55,710 nt of DNA from Seminavis robusta (GCA_903772945.1 CAICTM010000628.1:1-55710), one strand, 5' to 3'. Positions 21,113 to 34,095 are shown, numbered from the stretch's first letter. Notes: generated from the sequence alone by a model not told the origin. Numbers and translations are program-made.

Positions 21113-23476
21113 CTATCGCCCCTCGTTGTTCCCTGGTGGGAAGTTTGGTGGAAGATTTGGAGGTCCCCGTTGTTGGTCCTCTTGTTCTCGTCTTTGTTGG
21201 AGCTGTAGGACTTGTCGATACCGTTGCTGGGTGGGCGACAGCAACAGATTCGATGGAAGCGCCAAGGAATCTTGACCCAGCACTCTCCTGGCCAACCCTG
21301 AACTTTGCCCTAGCGGACTGGCAAATGGGTTGGGAGAGGCAATGGCTGCCTGCAGCTGCCTTCGCAACTGTAACTGAGTTGACAAATCTGCCTGTTGCTG
21401 TTGCTGCTGGTGTTGTTGTTGCTGAAGTTCTTGCTGTTGTTGCTGCTGTCTCCCAGCGGCCAACAACGCAGAACTCCGGCGACTGCTCTGTCCTTGACGA
21501 CATGCCGCAGCAGCTGCTAGAAGCCTGCTGGTATGATCTTGTTGTCCAGGCAGGGTTGGTTGCTGTCCTGTGAAGCTATCCCGTTGACCCGTGGCCATGA
21601 GCGAGAACAAACTGGCATCTGCCTCGGAGACGGGCAAGTCGGATTCCTGCTTCGATTCCTGATCCATCAAACGACTGCGCTCTCGTTCGATTGCCAACAG
21701 GAGTCGCCCTTCTTGCTGCCGTTGCTCGCGCTCTCGTTCGATGTTGTTCACCATGGATCTCAATAGTGCTTGCTGTTCGACACTATCGTTAGCAGCTTGT
21801 TGCTGTTGCTGCAACAGCTGCAAGTTCGACGAGGCTAAGAGTTCTCGATGACGATGGCTGGCTGGGCCGTTGGCCGCAGCAGCAAGCGAAGCAATGCCCC
21901 TAATACGCGTGCTGGGATTCGACGTTGTAGCGGCAGCAACAGCCGCAGCCAAACTGGAAGTCCCAGTCACACTTGCAGTTGGGGCTGTTGCAGGGGCGGG
22001 GGCAGAAACGGGAACTCGTTGCCCGAAGATGGACTGCAAGATAGATGCGTGAGACCTTTGATTGAGAGGACTGGGAAGGTGGGAGGGCAGCCCACCCAAT
22101 GTGGAGTTGCCAGCAGCAGTTGTAGCCGCTGCAGGAGCACTGCTTCCCAATGCTAGTCGCGAGCTCAGCGGCAACGCAGCCAAGGTCGAGTTGGCGGTGG
22201 CAGCGAAAAGCGCAGGCGTCGTACCCGCATTGGGTTGAAGCACGTGAGCAATCCTCTGAGAGGTTGTGGCTTGGGGGAAGAGAGAGAACTGGGACGAGGG
22301 GGCATTGGCATTGGACGCCTGCTCCCCCATCTTTCCTTCTTCCTTTTCGATGAGCTTGACCAGCTCGGGTCTGCCCTTTTGGAAGGAGCGGTGGTAATAT
22401 GCTACCGTCTTGGGTGGGAGTGATCGATCGACATACTTCCGGAAACCCCTGAAGAATGAGGAGGGCACATAGGACGGTGAGTAAAACCAAAAGGTGAAGC
22501 CAAACAGATAGTAGCTAGCTAGTGCCAAAGGGAGCACTTACCACCGATTGAGCTTGCGAATGATAGAGGTGAACTTGTTGCCACGAAAGTGACTCTCGAG
22601 CAGCTTATCAGAGAAGGCGGGCTCATTGATTGCGAAGGCGTCGTTTCCAGGCATCCACCAGATCGCGTCCTCTAGCTCTTCAGGATACTTGAGCAACTCC
22701 CAGAGCTGATCCGGGAACAGCATGTGATTCTCGAACAGGGGGACGTTGACTTTGAGGACAGGACCATCATCATCGCTGCCCTCATCAGAGCTCCCAGTCT
22801 TGGCGTTGGCACTTGTACGGGCGCCCTGCGCCTGAGCCTCAGACCGCTGTCTCTTCTTAGGATGGCCAGCTGCAAGATAGGATCAGAGGAGAGAGAAAGA
22901 AAACCGTTAGAAAAATCCATCTCATTTCAAAGGTGACAGCTATAAACCATTTGCAGACCATATCCCTTGGCTTTTTAAAACTAGGTAGCACTGCTACCTC
23001 ACCAGGCCAAGCTACTAACTAGCTGCTAGTTAGTAGCTTAGCCAAGAAACGAAATTGAGCTTACCTTCACCTGTATCTTCAGCCACCGCCATGGGTACAG
23101 CTGCTCTCTTCGTGCTGGCAGCACCTTCCATGTTATCTTCAGCGGCTGCTGCTGTCGCGAACGCAGCGGCACCGGTAGCTGCAGCCGCGATTAAGCTAAC
23201 CTGATTGCTGTTGTCATCTTCCGGAGCTTGTTGGCGTTTCGATTCTTCATTCTTCTTGGACATGATACGTTCGTCTGCTAAAAGCAGGAGAGTGGCAGCC
23301 AAACGCTCCTGAACCGTCCTGCTGTTTGGGGAAGTCTCTTCCTCGTTTGCTGTTGCTGTTCTGCTACTATTGATCTTCTTAAACTCGCTGCTGCTGTTGC
23401 TGCTGCCGAGTTGTTGTTGTTGGTTGTGCTTGCTACTAGTCTTCTTGCTGATGAAGCTACTTGAACTGTGAATCAT
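21113..23476 (-). CDS. Heat shock factor-type transcription factor
   Basis: Three exons on minus: 23476-23065, 22869-22542, 22448-21113; 691 residues. The HSF DNA-binding domain spans about residues 186-278 across exons 2 and 3: LFPDQLWELLKYP, then FRGNKFTSIIRKLNRW|GFRKYVD, then AYYHRSFQKGRPELV. The intron after LNRW splits the Trp codon (TG/G), with donor GTAAGT. The first intron has GTAAGC and TTGCAG ends. The N-terminus is Ser/Ala-rich with KKRQR (about 142-146), a possible nuclear signal. The C-terminal 400 residues are Gln-, Ala- and Ser-rich with long poly-Gln runs, typical of activation domains; no clear HR-A/B leucine-zipper was identified. Expanded HSF families are a known diatom trait. 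It should bind nGAAn repeats in the nucleus; target genes are unknown. Confidence 0.9.
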
Positions 23477-26400
23477 CTTCCTTCCTCAGTCGAATTGTGA
23501 GATTGTGAGCACAAGCTCAATCTGTAATCACTTGGGCTGAGCAAAACTAAGTTGAACGAGCCAAGGTGGATATGAATGCAAATGAACAAAGGTATCCGCT
23601 CGAGGCCAAATTGGGTAATCTCTTGATCCGAATTCTAGCTTGTGCTCCCTTATTTGTGTATGCCTGTTGGCGGTGCTGGCTACTAGCTAGCTGTACCTGT
23701 TGTATTTTGTATGTGAGGTTTGGTGGCTGTGTTGATTTTTTGTTGTGGCGGTCTGACTTTATCGGGCTATAGGAGTACCAGTGTGTTTTTCTCTTCTTGG
23801 AAGGGTGCCAAGATGAACAGTTTGTTCTTATGATGCCTGCTCAACCAAAACCGGTTCTGGGATTCAAATTCCGAGGGGTTGGATTAGGCTTCTTATGGGT
23901 ACGTCTCTTCAATTGTGTTGTGAACGGTTGCTGAATGGTATTTCTACGACCCTTAAGCTCGAGGCATCAAAGACTCGAAGTAACTGCAGCAACCAAGGAG
24001 TTTGCACTTGGGTATGGCGACGGTATTGCCTCCCTTGTGAAGTCCAGCACTTGTACTGTGTACTATCAAAAAACGAGCTCAGGTCAAGTGGCATCTGGGC
24101 TGCTTTAACCAGCACGTAACAGCCACGAGTACGTGTATCTATCTAGCTAGCTAGCTAGCAACGCACCGATTAATTTTGGTTTTTAATCTCTGAAGCTTTA
24201 GAATTGAGTGGCGAGACGAGGGGCTATTGGGTTGAATTAGGGGAGAGCTCCACTACCGGGTAGCAAGAGCTATCAAACACAGACTCGGTCCAAATCAGAT
24301 AATCGGATTGCTTCAACTAACAGACTCTAAAAGGCAGCTGGAGCTCCCCACGACCACCAAAAACTAGCTCAAAAACTCCATAGTCTCAACCAACCTTTCG
24401 ATCTCTCACGATTTACCTGTCTACCAGTGAATTCATCCGCTCGTGTAGTCGCTACTACACAGCGTAGCACTTGATCACACTGGGACAACAAAACCATCCA
24501 TTTTGCCAGCTTGTGTCGACCCTATGTCAGCATGGGAAGCTTCCAGAGGAGTTGTGCGCTATGAAAAACGGAAACGGAGCAGCTCCAACTTCAACCATTC
24601 GGGACATCGACCCATAGAAGTTTGGTAACACTAAGACTAGGATTGCCCCTTCACGATCAGATACTCGAAAGGGAATCTGTGGCTTAAATTTAGACGAACC
24701 CTGAAAAAACCTAGACTGAATGTACAGTACCTTTAGAAGCTCTTTTTGCCGCCTTTTAAACGTGCTTCCTCTGGCATAAATGAGTTGAGACTCATGTTCT
24801 TATAGCCAAAGAAGTTTTGTTTCGCTTTCTGGTTTTGTAGTCACCACCACGTCGCCTCAGTTTCTGTCACTGGGTTTGAGGGCACATACCTGTATCTCCG
24901 TTTTAGTTAAGCTTTTGTTTGGGAATCCTCGCCGATTATTGGAAAAGAAGATGGTCAGAAGGAGAAGTGAGAACGCTGAATAGATAATCAGACTAAAGGT
25001 TGACTACCACAGAAGCCTAATTTTGCTTTCTGATGCTTAGGCTTCGTTTGATAGTCTAATGACTCCAAACTACAATATACAGGACAGAAAGTCACAAGGG
25101 CTATATTGCTTCAATCACAGATTACTCGAATAGACTTCGTTTGCCTTCCTTCGATTAGATTCGAGTTCCGACTCGACAAAAACACTTATACTACTGAAGC
25201 ATCGTCGCGTAAACATTAGCATTTAGGATGCGTAGTAAAAAAATTTAGGCTTTTTTGGAAATTCGAGTTTGCCGATACATCTGGCCCTCCACAAAAAGCC
25301 TTAGTTTTAAATCCGCAGCATCCTTCATGGCTCCTTCATTTTTGGGTGGGTGGGCCATTGCACTCCTCACAGCTCACAGCTGCGATACAAAACGATTTGT
25401 TTCAACATCTATCTATCTATTGCCTACCCTCGCTTTTGGCTGGCCATGGACAGAAAGTTCGAAGCTACAAACCACACCTACTGCCCACTGTCGGTTGCTA
25501 AACATTGCATCAAAGCAAAAAGAAGCAAAACGAAAACAGCATTGCTAGCTGTACTTCTTTTTTAGATAAGGGGTATAAGGTCGTAAGGAGCGCCCCTCAA
25601 GAGGAGCCACGGATCCAGCTAGATCTTGAGGTCCCTTGTGGTTGTGCCGCACGTGCCAAATGCCTTGAAACCATCGACAACAGCGCCTGATCGGCACAGC
25701 TCCCACACAACGGAACCAATGCTGCGGGGAGAGCAGATCGTGCCTGGAAAGATCCTGGCCCACCTGAATAAGCGGTTTTGGGTCCGTGCATCGGTTGATG
25801 ATGGAGTAACAGATGGGGAGACTATTAGGCTACAATTGTTGATCGGGAACAGCTAAATGGTAGTCGTCCTCCACTTGCTTGACCAAAATTTCCCCTATCT
25901 GCAACCATCAAGGCAAGGCAGCCATAGCGATGCTGGAGACAAATCTAAAGATCTAAAAATCTCAAGTACAGCAGCAAACATCATTGCAGCCAGATCAAAA
26001 TAGGCCCGTCGCAAATTACGGTACTAGCTGGCGCAGCTAGTAGTCAAACTTTTCTATGCCATCATGGCAGGAGTTAGATTGCAGCCTTATCCAGTGAGAA
26101 ACCAAGTGGAAAGTTGATGGTGCTCGAGCTGTCTCCTTGGCTCTCACGATCAGTTCCTGTACAAAGCAAACCTGGTGACTGCCAACTTCAAGAAAGAGCA
26201 AAGCATGTACCAGTGCTTTGGCGTCGGCGCCACAAGTTGATTGGTCATTCGTTTGTTTGTTTGCTTGCTTGCTTGCTTGCTTGGGTGGTCTCCAAAGGAA
26301 GGAAGCGCATGAGCAAATCCCCAACCCTGAGAAGAACAGTAGGTTCCTTCGGCCAAGGTTGTGTTGCTTCGACTTTCGCGCCACCCATACAACCCTTGGA

Positions 26401-26689
26401 TACTCTCGGATTGGGCTTGGGCTTGTTCAGATGGGTAGGAGAAATTCAAACGATGCGTTTCCATGAACCACCGTGCATGCTTGCACTCGCGTACCGTACG
26501 TTCCAGCCAGTACAGAATGCTGCGCTTGCTGCCAACCTGTAGAAGAAGAATGCAGCAGTACAAAACATCGACGGGCACTCGACATGGCGAAGTTTGCTGG
26601 CTCGTGAAGCAGATCTCGAGTTAGAACTCCGCCCCAGCCAAGCTAATACATATCTACCGAAATGCACTGTACTGCTCAAGCCAGTCTCC
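23477..26689. other. Gene-poor intergenic region
   Basis: No gene is supported over about 3.2 kb. Seen: CTAGCTAGCTAGC at 24143, AT-rich unrecognised sequence at 24200-25250, and TTTGTTTGTTTGCTTGC-type microsatellite at 26250-26284. Open frames at 25255-25560 and 26114-26580 overlap on both strands and lack motifs. The length, compared with the usual 0.2-1 kb spacing here, suggests decayed transposon sequence, but I cannot identify an element. Confidence 0.35.
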
Positions 26690-27310
26690 CCGTCACCACG
26701 GGCCCTCATTTTGCCACGAAACTCACCCAAGACACCCGTTGCATCACCAAAGTCTTCTTCTGTGGCATGACCGATAAATTTGGATGACAGTCATCATGTC
26801 CTTCAAAATCTTGAAGGTGGTGTTCTGCCCCTTGCCCAGCATGACATCAAAGGCACGAGTCTTTGGGCTCGTGGGATTGTGATAAATGGGATGTTGACAA
26901 TCCAGCAAGAGAATTTGCTGCTGCTGCTGGCCTTGCCCAAGCTTGTTGGCTGTCGTGTTCCTATTGTCAGGCAGCGTACTCACCCCAACTGGAGACCTGG
27001 AGAGTGTCATCGCCAATGCGAAGGGCCGCTGATTCGATGTAACTGTAGCCATAGCGTCCAGCGGTGTATACATGAATGTCCAAGTCGTCCGTCCCTCCAA
27101 CAAACTGGACGAGTTTTAGGTCACTAATAAGTAGTCCATGCACGAAGAGCAGGTGAGCACCCTGCATCATCAGTGATGCACTATGCAATCGAGACATTGA
27201 AAGGTACAATGCTCCAGAGTAATCAAACCACTCTCCGGCAAATTTCAAGGAGATGGTCTCCCCACCCCCCGTCCTGGAATCCGCATAAACTTCAGTAGCC
27301 TCTTTAGAAG
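26690..27310 (-). pseudogene. Decayed copy of the VWD region of the haloperoxidase-VWD gene
   Basis: On minus this region parallels 11590-12200. It reads FAGEWFDYSG near 27215-27245, then a sequence aligning with the 88-bp intron including TTAG before TGACCTAAAACTC, then DLDIHVYTAGRYGYSYIES, ALRIGDDTLQVSSWGEYA, a short Gln run and FDVMLGKGQNTTFKILKDM, then in another frame ATEEDFGDATGVLGEFRG. It stops matching near 26690. The GDPH motif upstream of FAGEW is lost (GGGETI instead). There is a deletion around the position of AVNGV and at least two frameshifts. Because the intron is included, the copy arose by DNA duplication and not from an mRNA. No haloperoxidase part is visible. Confidence 0.8.
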
Positions 27311-28224
27311 CGTAATCTACGGTTACCGGTACTAGCTAGCTAGTAGCGTACAACAGAACTGTAGCACTCCAACGGAGGTGGTGATCGCTGGAGTATCGAA
27401 TTACTGAGTCACGAGTACAACGTGAGTCACCAATCTTCTTGACCCTTTCAAAAAAATGTGTTCGAAACCACGGCGTGGTGAGTTTCCACGTTTGAGAAAA
27501 GAAAACTACAGGACAGGTTAGAAAAAAGAGAAAGCTGCATGGCATGTGCATACGTACACAGAAAGAGAAGACCATAGTGCTTTGATCCTTACTGTACAGT
27601 ACTGGCTACCTTGTCCTTATTTAAAAATACCATAAGGGCAAATGATGCCATCAATGCTACCAAACACAAAATACAGTACCAGGTACTGGTTGTACGTAGT
27701 ATTCTAAAGATGATGTGGCTGATTCGATTCGATTCGATTCATGTGATCTCAATCATTCCAGACAAAAGCTGCCCATCGAAAGTTTGTCTACTCAAGCATG
27801 CATTATTCTGGCAGCCCAACCACCCAACCAAACAAATGCCACAGTAACAAAACCTTGGTGCTTGACTTGCTACTTCCTGGCAATCCAATCCAAAAAGTGA
27901 ACAAAAACTTCTTTGTGCTTTTGTGTTTGTGAGCTCTTTGCGCTTTGGTGGCCCTTGGCTAAGCAGGGAGAACAGTGGAGATGTTTCTTTTTCGTGGTGA
28001 TAGGAACGAATAATGCATAGGACTTAAGTAACTCTATTTGACGGATCGATCTTCACAGATCAACTGGCTTCTCATGAAGTAATAGTGGTACCATTTATTG
28101 GTTCGCATTTGGGAAAGCGAACATCTCGCCACCATCCCAACCACAACCACAACCAACAATAACCATCCATAGGTATCATAGATAGCCATTGAAGCACTAA
28201 AGCAACGCAAAACAATCAAGCAAG
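27311..28224. other. Intergenic, upstream of the STAND ATPase gene
   Basis: No gene is supported. GATTC repeats at 27720-27740, CTAGCTAGCTAG at 27335. 28140-28170 is rich in ACAACCA, probably the 5' untranslated part of the following gene. Confidence 0.4.
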
Positions 28225-31200
28225 ATGCCTCCTCCTCCCAAAGACAGCGCCATGCGACGAAGCAGCCGCAGCTACTTTGCCATTGGACGTGAGTTTTACG
28301 ACGATCACTACTCGGATAGTTCGATAGCATCGGTCGATGAAAAGCTGGACTTTAGTCATTCCATTCCCCGCGACCAAGAATTGCAAGTGTTGCAGCAAGC
28401 CTACCAACAAGCCATAGATGCTGATGACGCTAGTAGCAATGGCAACTCTCCCATGGTATTCATCCACGGGTTATCAGGGACTGGCAAGTCGACCCTCTTT
28501 CAGCAGTTTGCCAAATCTCTCGAAGAAAACTCTACAACATCGAGTACTAGTAAGCCGTATGTTCTGCGTGGGAAATACCAAGAATCGAGTACTCGAGATC
28601 CTCTGAGTGCGATTGTGGAGGCATTCAATGGCATTGCCGGTCTGGATGGATCCATTCTCGGCAATCTACGGCCTTTGCTAGGACGACAAGCCAGTTCTGG
28701 GACACTCATGAGTAGTACTGCTAATAGCATTAGTGCTGACGACGATTGTGAAGACAATGCATCGACCGCCACGAACAGTAGCACCAACTCGCAGACACGG
28801 CGGGATTCGAGTAAAGCGTGGAATCGAGTCAAGTACATGTTTCGAGCCGTCATGATGGCACTTACCAAACAGAAACCCGTAGTCTTGTTCCTCGATGACT
28901 TGCAGTGGTAAGATTTTATCCGTACACAACACTTATTGCATCTGATCTTTCATCTCGGTTGATTGTGTGCTGACGTGTGTGTATTCTGTATTCATGCAGG
29001 TGTGATAAGGCAAGCATGGAATTGGTGCAGGAAATGGTACTCGATAGAGACTTGACCAACTTTCTCTTTGTAGGCGCTTATCGAACCAGTGACGAGGAAG
29101 AGGAGGCGGACTATGGCAACAACAACAATTCTTCTCAACAAGCAAACAATAATAACAACAATCATCATCATGGCCACTGGGACGTGGTGCGAAAAATACA
29201 AAAAACCAATATACCGTCCATTCATTTGAACAATCTGTCTCTGGAAGGAATGACACAGTACTTGAAACTGGTCCTCCATCAAGATCAAGAAGAAGAGGCT
29301 GAGGAGGATGATTATTCAAGATTGCACGAATTGGCACAAGCCCTGCACAAAATCACCAATGGAAACATTATCTTTACCAAGGTTCTCCTCGAGGAACTAT
29401 ACTCCAAACGGCTCTTGTCTTTCTCCCACATGACATTTACATGGGAGTGGGAACTGGAACAGATACCCATGCTCGACAATGTACTAGAGGCTGTCACACA
29501 ACGGATCCAATCCAGAACCAAAAAATCCATGCTCCTCCGCAATTTACTCATTACCATGGCATACTTGCCTCGCAATCGAGTTTCTATTGAATGCCTACAA
29601 TATCTCATTTGTCATCTCGGAAAAACCGATCCAGAAGAAGCGTCCTTAATCCAGGAACTGGACAAGGCAGTCGGGGATGGATTTCTGGTACGGGACGCGG
29701 TAGACACCAAATCCTACGGGTTTGCGCACGATCGCATCAAAGAAGCAGGTATGTTATGCAAAAAATAGCTCCCCGATGCAATATTGCAGTCCTTCAATCT
29801 CCACTACACGCTTTGGAATCGCTCACCAACATTAATTTTATTTCCTTTCGTTTTGTACAGCGTATTCACTCATGCCGGAAGGTAAAGAACGAGAACGCTT
29901 TCGGTACAAATGTGGGACAGTCTTGTATGAAATGTACGAAAACAGCGGTCTCGACTGGATGCTACTCGCCGCTGCCGATCATATCAACGCGACAACCAAA
30001 GCCGTCACCAAGGGAAAAGATGCCATTTTTCTTACAAAACTCAATCTAGAGGCCGGCGAACGATGCATGTCGGTCGCGGCATTCGATAGTGTGTCCAAGT
30101 ACCTCGGTCACGCCACAACCTACCTCGAAACAATCAACACGGAACCAGTATGGACGCATCACTACGATCTCACCCTGCAAGTATACTCGCTCCGTGCCGA
30201 TGCCGAACTGGCCAACGGGAACTGGGAGATGGGATATCAACTTTCCAAACAAGTATTGGAACACGCCAGGTCCATTGACGATAAACTTCCAACGCAATTA
30301 TCACTCGCCATGGCTCTGGGACGACAAAAGAGCCACGACGAATCGTTCCAATTGAGTTGTTCGACATTGCAATCCATGGGCTTGTACCCCAAGACGACAT
30401 TCGGAGTCACGACGGGGTTGATTCGCGATTTGATGTACGTCAAACGATATTTTCGAAAAAAGTCGGACGACGAAATTCGGAGCTTGCCCATGTCATCGGA
30501 TACCAGAATGGAGCTAGCCACCGAGCTCTATGGCACATCCATGCATCAATGCATTTTCCTACACCGTATCAATGATCTCGTCGCAATGACCTTGAAGGGC
30601 GTTCGATTGAGTTTGCAATCGGGCAGTCTCTTTCCGCAAACCGGCCGAATGATCACAACCTACTTTTTCGTGTGCGACGCGCTCGGTGACTACCAAGGGG
30701 CTTGTCGATTTGCCAATCTGGGCCTCGCTTTGGCAGCGCAAAATCCAGAGAATTCCAAGTATGGGTTCCTCTTGTACATGAGAACTGTCTTTCTCGACTC
30801 GTGGCACAAGACGCCCAAGGAAATGTCGGACCTGTATGAGACCGCCTACCAACGCAACATGGAAGCGGGGGATTATGAATCCGCGCTGATTGCGCGGGCC
30901 AGTTCTCTGGACCACGAGTTCCTAGCGGGAACTCCTTTGGCATTGCTCGACATTCGATTTCAGGATCTGATCAAACGACAAGAAATGTGTGTGGATTCGT
31001 TGAAGAGAGTCACCGAGCAACAATGGCTCCCTGTGCGTCATCTTCGGGGCACGATCGACACCCCATTGAACTTTGATTCTCTGGCGGATTTTGACAAGGA
31101 TGATAGTGACAAGATCTATTTGATCGCGTGCTTTGCGTCCCGCCTCATTATTGCAGTCTTTTGGGGCAACTACGAGTTTGCCGAGAGCATCCTTGCCAAA

Positions 31201-31707
31201 GCGGGTCCAGTGACAGACAAGTCGTACACGGGGAAGGTGCCGAGGTTGTTTTTCACAACGATTGTCTACAGCACGCTGTACCGTATCAATGGAAACCGAT
31301 CCTATCGAAAACAGGGCAAAGCTGCAACTTCGGAGCTCAAGAGTTTGAGTCAAGAGAGGGGAATGAACAGCTGGCACCGTGTCCTCATCGCCAATGCTCA
31401 CATTGCAGGTTGCTCGAGAAAGAAAAAGTTAAGGGTCGAAGATGTTCTGCGGGAGTACGACAAGGGTGTTGAAGCCGCCCTGGGATGCCACCACAAACAA
31501 GACGCCGCGTTGGCGTCGCAATTGGCAGCTGAGTTTTTGCTTTGGGTTCAGGAGGGCGGAAACAAGTCGTCCGTCGGTTTGCACACCAAGGCTATACAAA
31601 CGTATTTGCGGAACGCCATAGGCTGGTATCGGGATTGGGGCGCATCTAATCTTGTTCGCTATTTGCAGCAGAAGCATTCTCAGTACCTGGGAGGAGGATC
31701 GAGGTGA
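28225..31707 (+). CDS. STAND-type AAA ATPase with TPR-like C-terminus (COG3899-like)
   Basis: Three exons, 28225-28907, 29000-29748 and 29861-31707; 1092 residues. Walker A is HGLSGTGKST (81-90). Walker B is VVLFLDDLQW|CDKAS (about 219-232), split by intron 1 within the Trp codon. Exon 2 holds the rest of the NTPase (LFVGAYRTSDEEE sensor-like strand, LSLEGMTQYL) and GFAHDRIKEA, whose continuation across intron 2 is AYSLMPEGKERERFRYKCG, a hallmark of predicted ATPases of the COG3899 type found in histidine-kinase and cyclase signalling proteins. Residues about 500-1090 are helical and TPR-like (YQGACRFANLGLALAAQNPE, YESALIARASS). The N-terminus has SRSYFAIG and IPRDQELQVLQQAY, the usual entry to the ATPase. 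No kinase or cyclase domain is attached. Likely a cytoplasmic signalling switch; partner unknown. Unspliced reading would stop at 28911. Confidence 0.85.
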
Positions 31708-31923
31708 CTTTGTTATAGTTAGATCCATCAGTAAGTGTAACCAAAATAGGAAGGGGATTGTAGGGATTCATTACTAGCTAGCTAGTGCTCTTCAACTCAA
31801 CTTCCTGTCCCTCTTTGGTTCCTAGATAGTGGCATTCAGCGAGTGCCTCTTTGTGATGTCCAGTAACTCCGAGGTCGCGAACAAGTCCAACGAACCAGAA
31901 CCAGCCTTGGTGCCAATAATACA
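31708..31923. other. Short convergent intergenic spacer
   Basis: 216 bp between the STAND ATPase stop (+) and the ankyrin gene A stop (-). It contains TAGCTAGCTAG at 31775-31785 and nothing else recognisable. Confidence 0.5.
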
Positions 31924-33979
31924 TTACCCCCTGTTTCTGTTGCTGTCGCCATCAGTGTTGTCTGGGCAACCATTTTCAATACACCAATATACGATTTCAT
32001 GACGCCCTCGCCTTCTTGCCTCAAAGCATGTTCTTGCATCCCAAGGACAACCATGGGCACGGGCCCATTTCAAAATATCAAAACGCCCACGTCTGGCAGC
32101 AGCAGCACATGTTCTGGCATCCCAAGGGTATTCATTCTCGTGTAGCCATTTCAGGATTTTGAGATGCCCACCACCAGCAGCTGCGTAGCATGTCTGCTCA
32201 TCCCAGTCATATCCATTTTGACACCCCCACTTAAGAACATTCAAGTGGCCATTCTTAGCTGCAGCGGCAAATGCATGATCAGTCCATGGGCATGCCTTTT
32301 CATGCAACCATTTCAGAATTTCCAAATTGCCATGCGAGGCTGCAGACTGGAATGTTTCATAATTCCATGGACATTGATTCTCATGCAACCATTTCAGCAC
32401 ATCCAACTGACAACCAATTACAGCAGCGTTGCATGTTAGTTCATCCCATGGGCAACCATTCTCATATCATTATTCCATGGGCAACCATTCTCATGAGCAT
32501 ACTTTAGAGCCTCAAGATGACCAGCTCTCGCAGCCTCTGAACATGTTCTTTTTCATGGCAACCATTTCATGGGCATATCTGAGCACGTCCAAATGACCAC
32601 CTGTCGCAGCTTCTTCACAAATAGATTGATCATACCAAGGCAACCATTTCATGGCATACTTAGCACATCCAAATGACCACCTTTTGCAGCTGCTATACAA
32701 GTATCTTCATCCCAGGGCATCTGTTCATGGGCATACTTGAGCACATCCAAATGACACCTTTTGCAGCTGTGCGCAAGTATCTTCATCCCAGGGCAATCAT
32801 GTTCATGGGCATACTTGAGCACATCCAAGTGACCACCTTTCGCAGCTGCTACACAAGTATCTTCATCCCAGGGGCAATCATGTTCATGGCATACTTGAGC
32901 ACATCGAAGTGACCACCTTTCGCAGCTTCTTCACAAGTATTTTCATCCCAAACGCAGCCATTTTCATGGGCATATCTGAGCACATCCAAATGACCACCTC
33001 TTGCAGCCTGATAACATGTTATCTCATCCCAAAAGCAATCATTTGCTCGGGCATATTTGAGCACCTCCAAGTGACCACCTGTCGCAGCTTCTTCACAAAT
33101 AGATTGATCATACCAAGGGCAACCATGTTCATGGGCATACTTGAGCACATCCAAATGACCACCTTTTGCAGCTGCTATACAAGTATCTTCATCCCAGGGA
33201 AATCATGTTCATGGCATACTTGAGCACATCCAAATGACCACTTTTGCAGCTGCTGCACAAGTATCTTCATCCAGGGGCAATCATGTTCATGGGCATACTT
33301 GAGCAATCCAAGTGACCACCTTTCGCAGCTTCTTCACAAGTATTTTATTCCAAGGGCACTCATGAGATCGCGCATACTTTAGCAGGTCCAAGTGCCCTCT
33401 TCTAGCAGCTTCTGCACATGTACTTTCGTCCCATGAAATTTTTTTCCCATGAGCCCAATTTAGCATTTGTAGATTCCCAACACGAGCAAGTGAACTGCAC
33501 ACCATCTTCTCCAGAAATTCATCTCCCAAAACGTAATCAGTCCAGAATTCAGCAGACTTAGTATGGGTGGCCTCTGCCTGTGCAAAAGAGCGATCCCAAG
33601 TATTCAATTCATTATGGACAAGTGGTGGATTCTCCACTGTCTTGCAGTAGGTCAAGTAACATTTTCTCATTTGTTTGCTGACGGTTCCCAGAATGGCATA
33701 GTATCCCATTCCCAGAAAGGGAAGAATGTTGTTGACCCAGACATCCTTTTGACTCATCAACGAAGAAAGGACAGTGGTTCGTCGACGTTCCTTAAAGGCT
33801 TTCACAATCCTTTCCATGTCTTCTAGTCGCTCATCAAGTTTTCGGTATTCTCCATCTTTCTCCATCTGCACGAGAGCATCCTCGCAGAGACAGAGAGACT
33901 TGGAAAAAATCCCGGCAGCATCTGATGTGGACAGCTTCTGCTTCTTGGCGGTAGGCTCCTTATTATTGGAAGAAGCCAT
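31924..33979 (-). pseudogene. Ankyrin gene A: F-box-like ankyrin-repeat gene with many single-base deletions
   Basis: Paralogue of the genes at 38576 and 46702. The first 200 residues are open from 33979 (MASSNNKEPTAKKQKLS; KKQKL as possible nuclear signal; F-box-like WVNNILPFLGMGYYAILG). The last 160 residues are open to a natural stop at 31924 and end ENGCPDNTDGDSNRNRG like gene B. Between about 32460 and 33350 the 27-residue repeats remain readable only in alternating frames. There are roughly a dozen 1-base deletions against gene B, mostly in GGG, CCC or CC runs (for example near 32655, 32887, 33199, 33215, 33240, 33271, 33305), and one larger loss near 32475. Either a pseudogene, or an intact gene whose near-identical repeats carry uncorrected sequencing errors. 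The start context CACGATGG is good. Confidence 0.7.
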
Positions 33980-34095
33980 CGTGATCGTCTGTTGGATTTG
34001 GATGCTCTTCCCTTGTTGCTTACCGGTAGCTTGTCTCTTCTTTTTGCTCTTTGCTGTCTCCTGGTGTGGGCGTGTGGGGCTCTGTTGAGCGGCTA

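Noticed and set aside
21136..21573. Plus-strand open frames across the heat shock factor C-terminus
   Set aside because: They are antisense to poly-Gln/Ser coding sequence, which keeps complementary frames open.
28908..29768. Three separate genes in the STAND ATPase region
   Set aside because: Frame continuity through two introns (LDDLQW|CDKAS and KEA|AYSL) fits one known protein family.
32500..33350. Regular spaced repeats suggesting a CRISPR-like array
   Set aside because: The about 81-bp period is the DNA of 27-residue ankyrin repeats on minus; the organism is eukaryotic.
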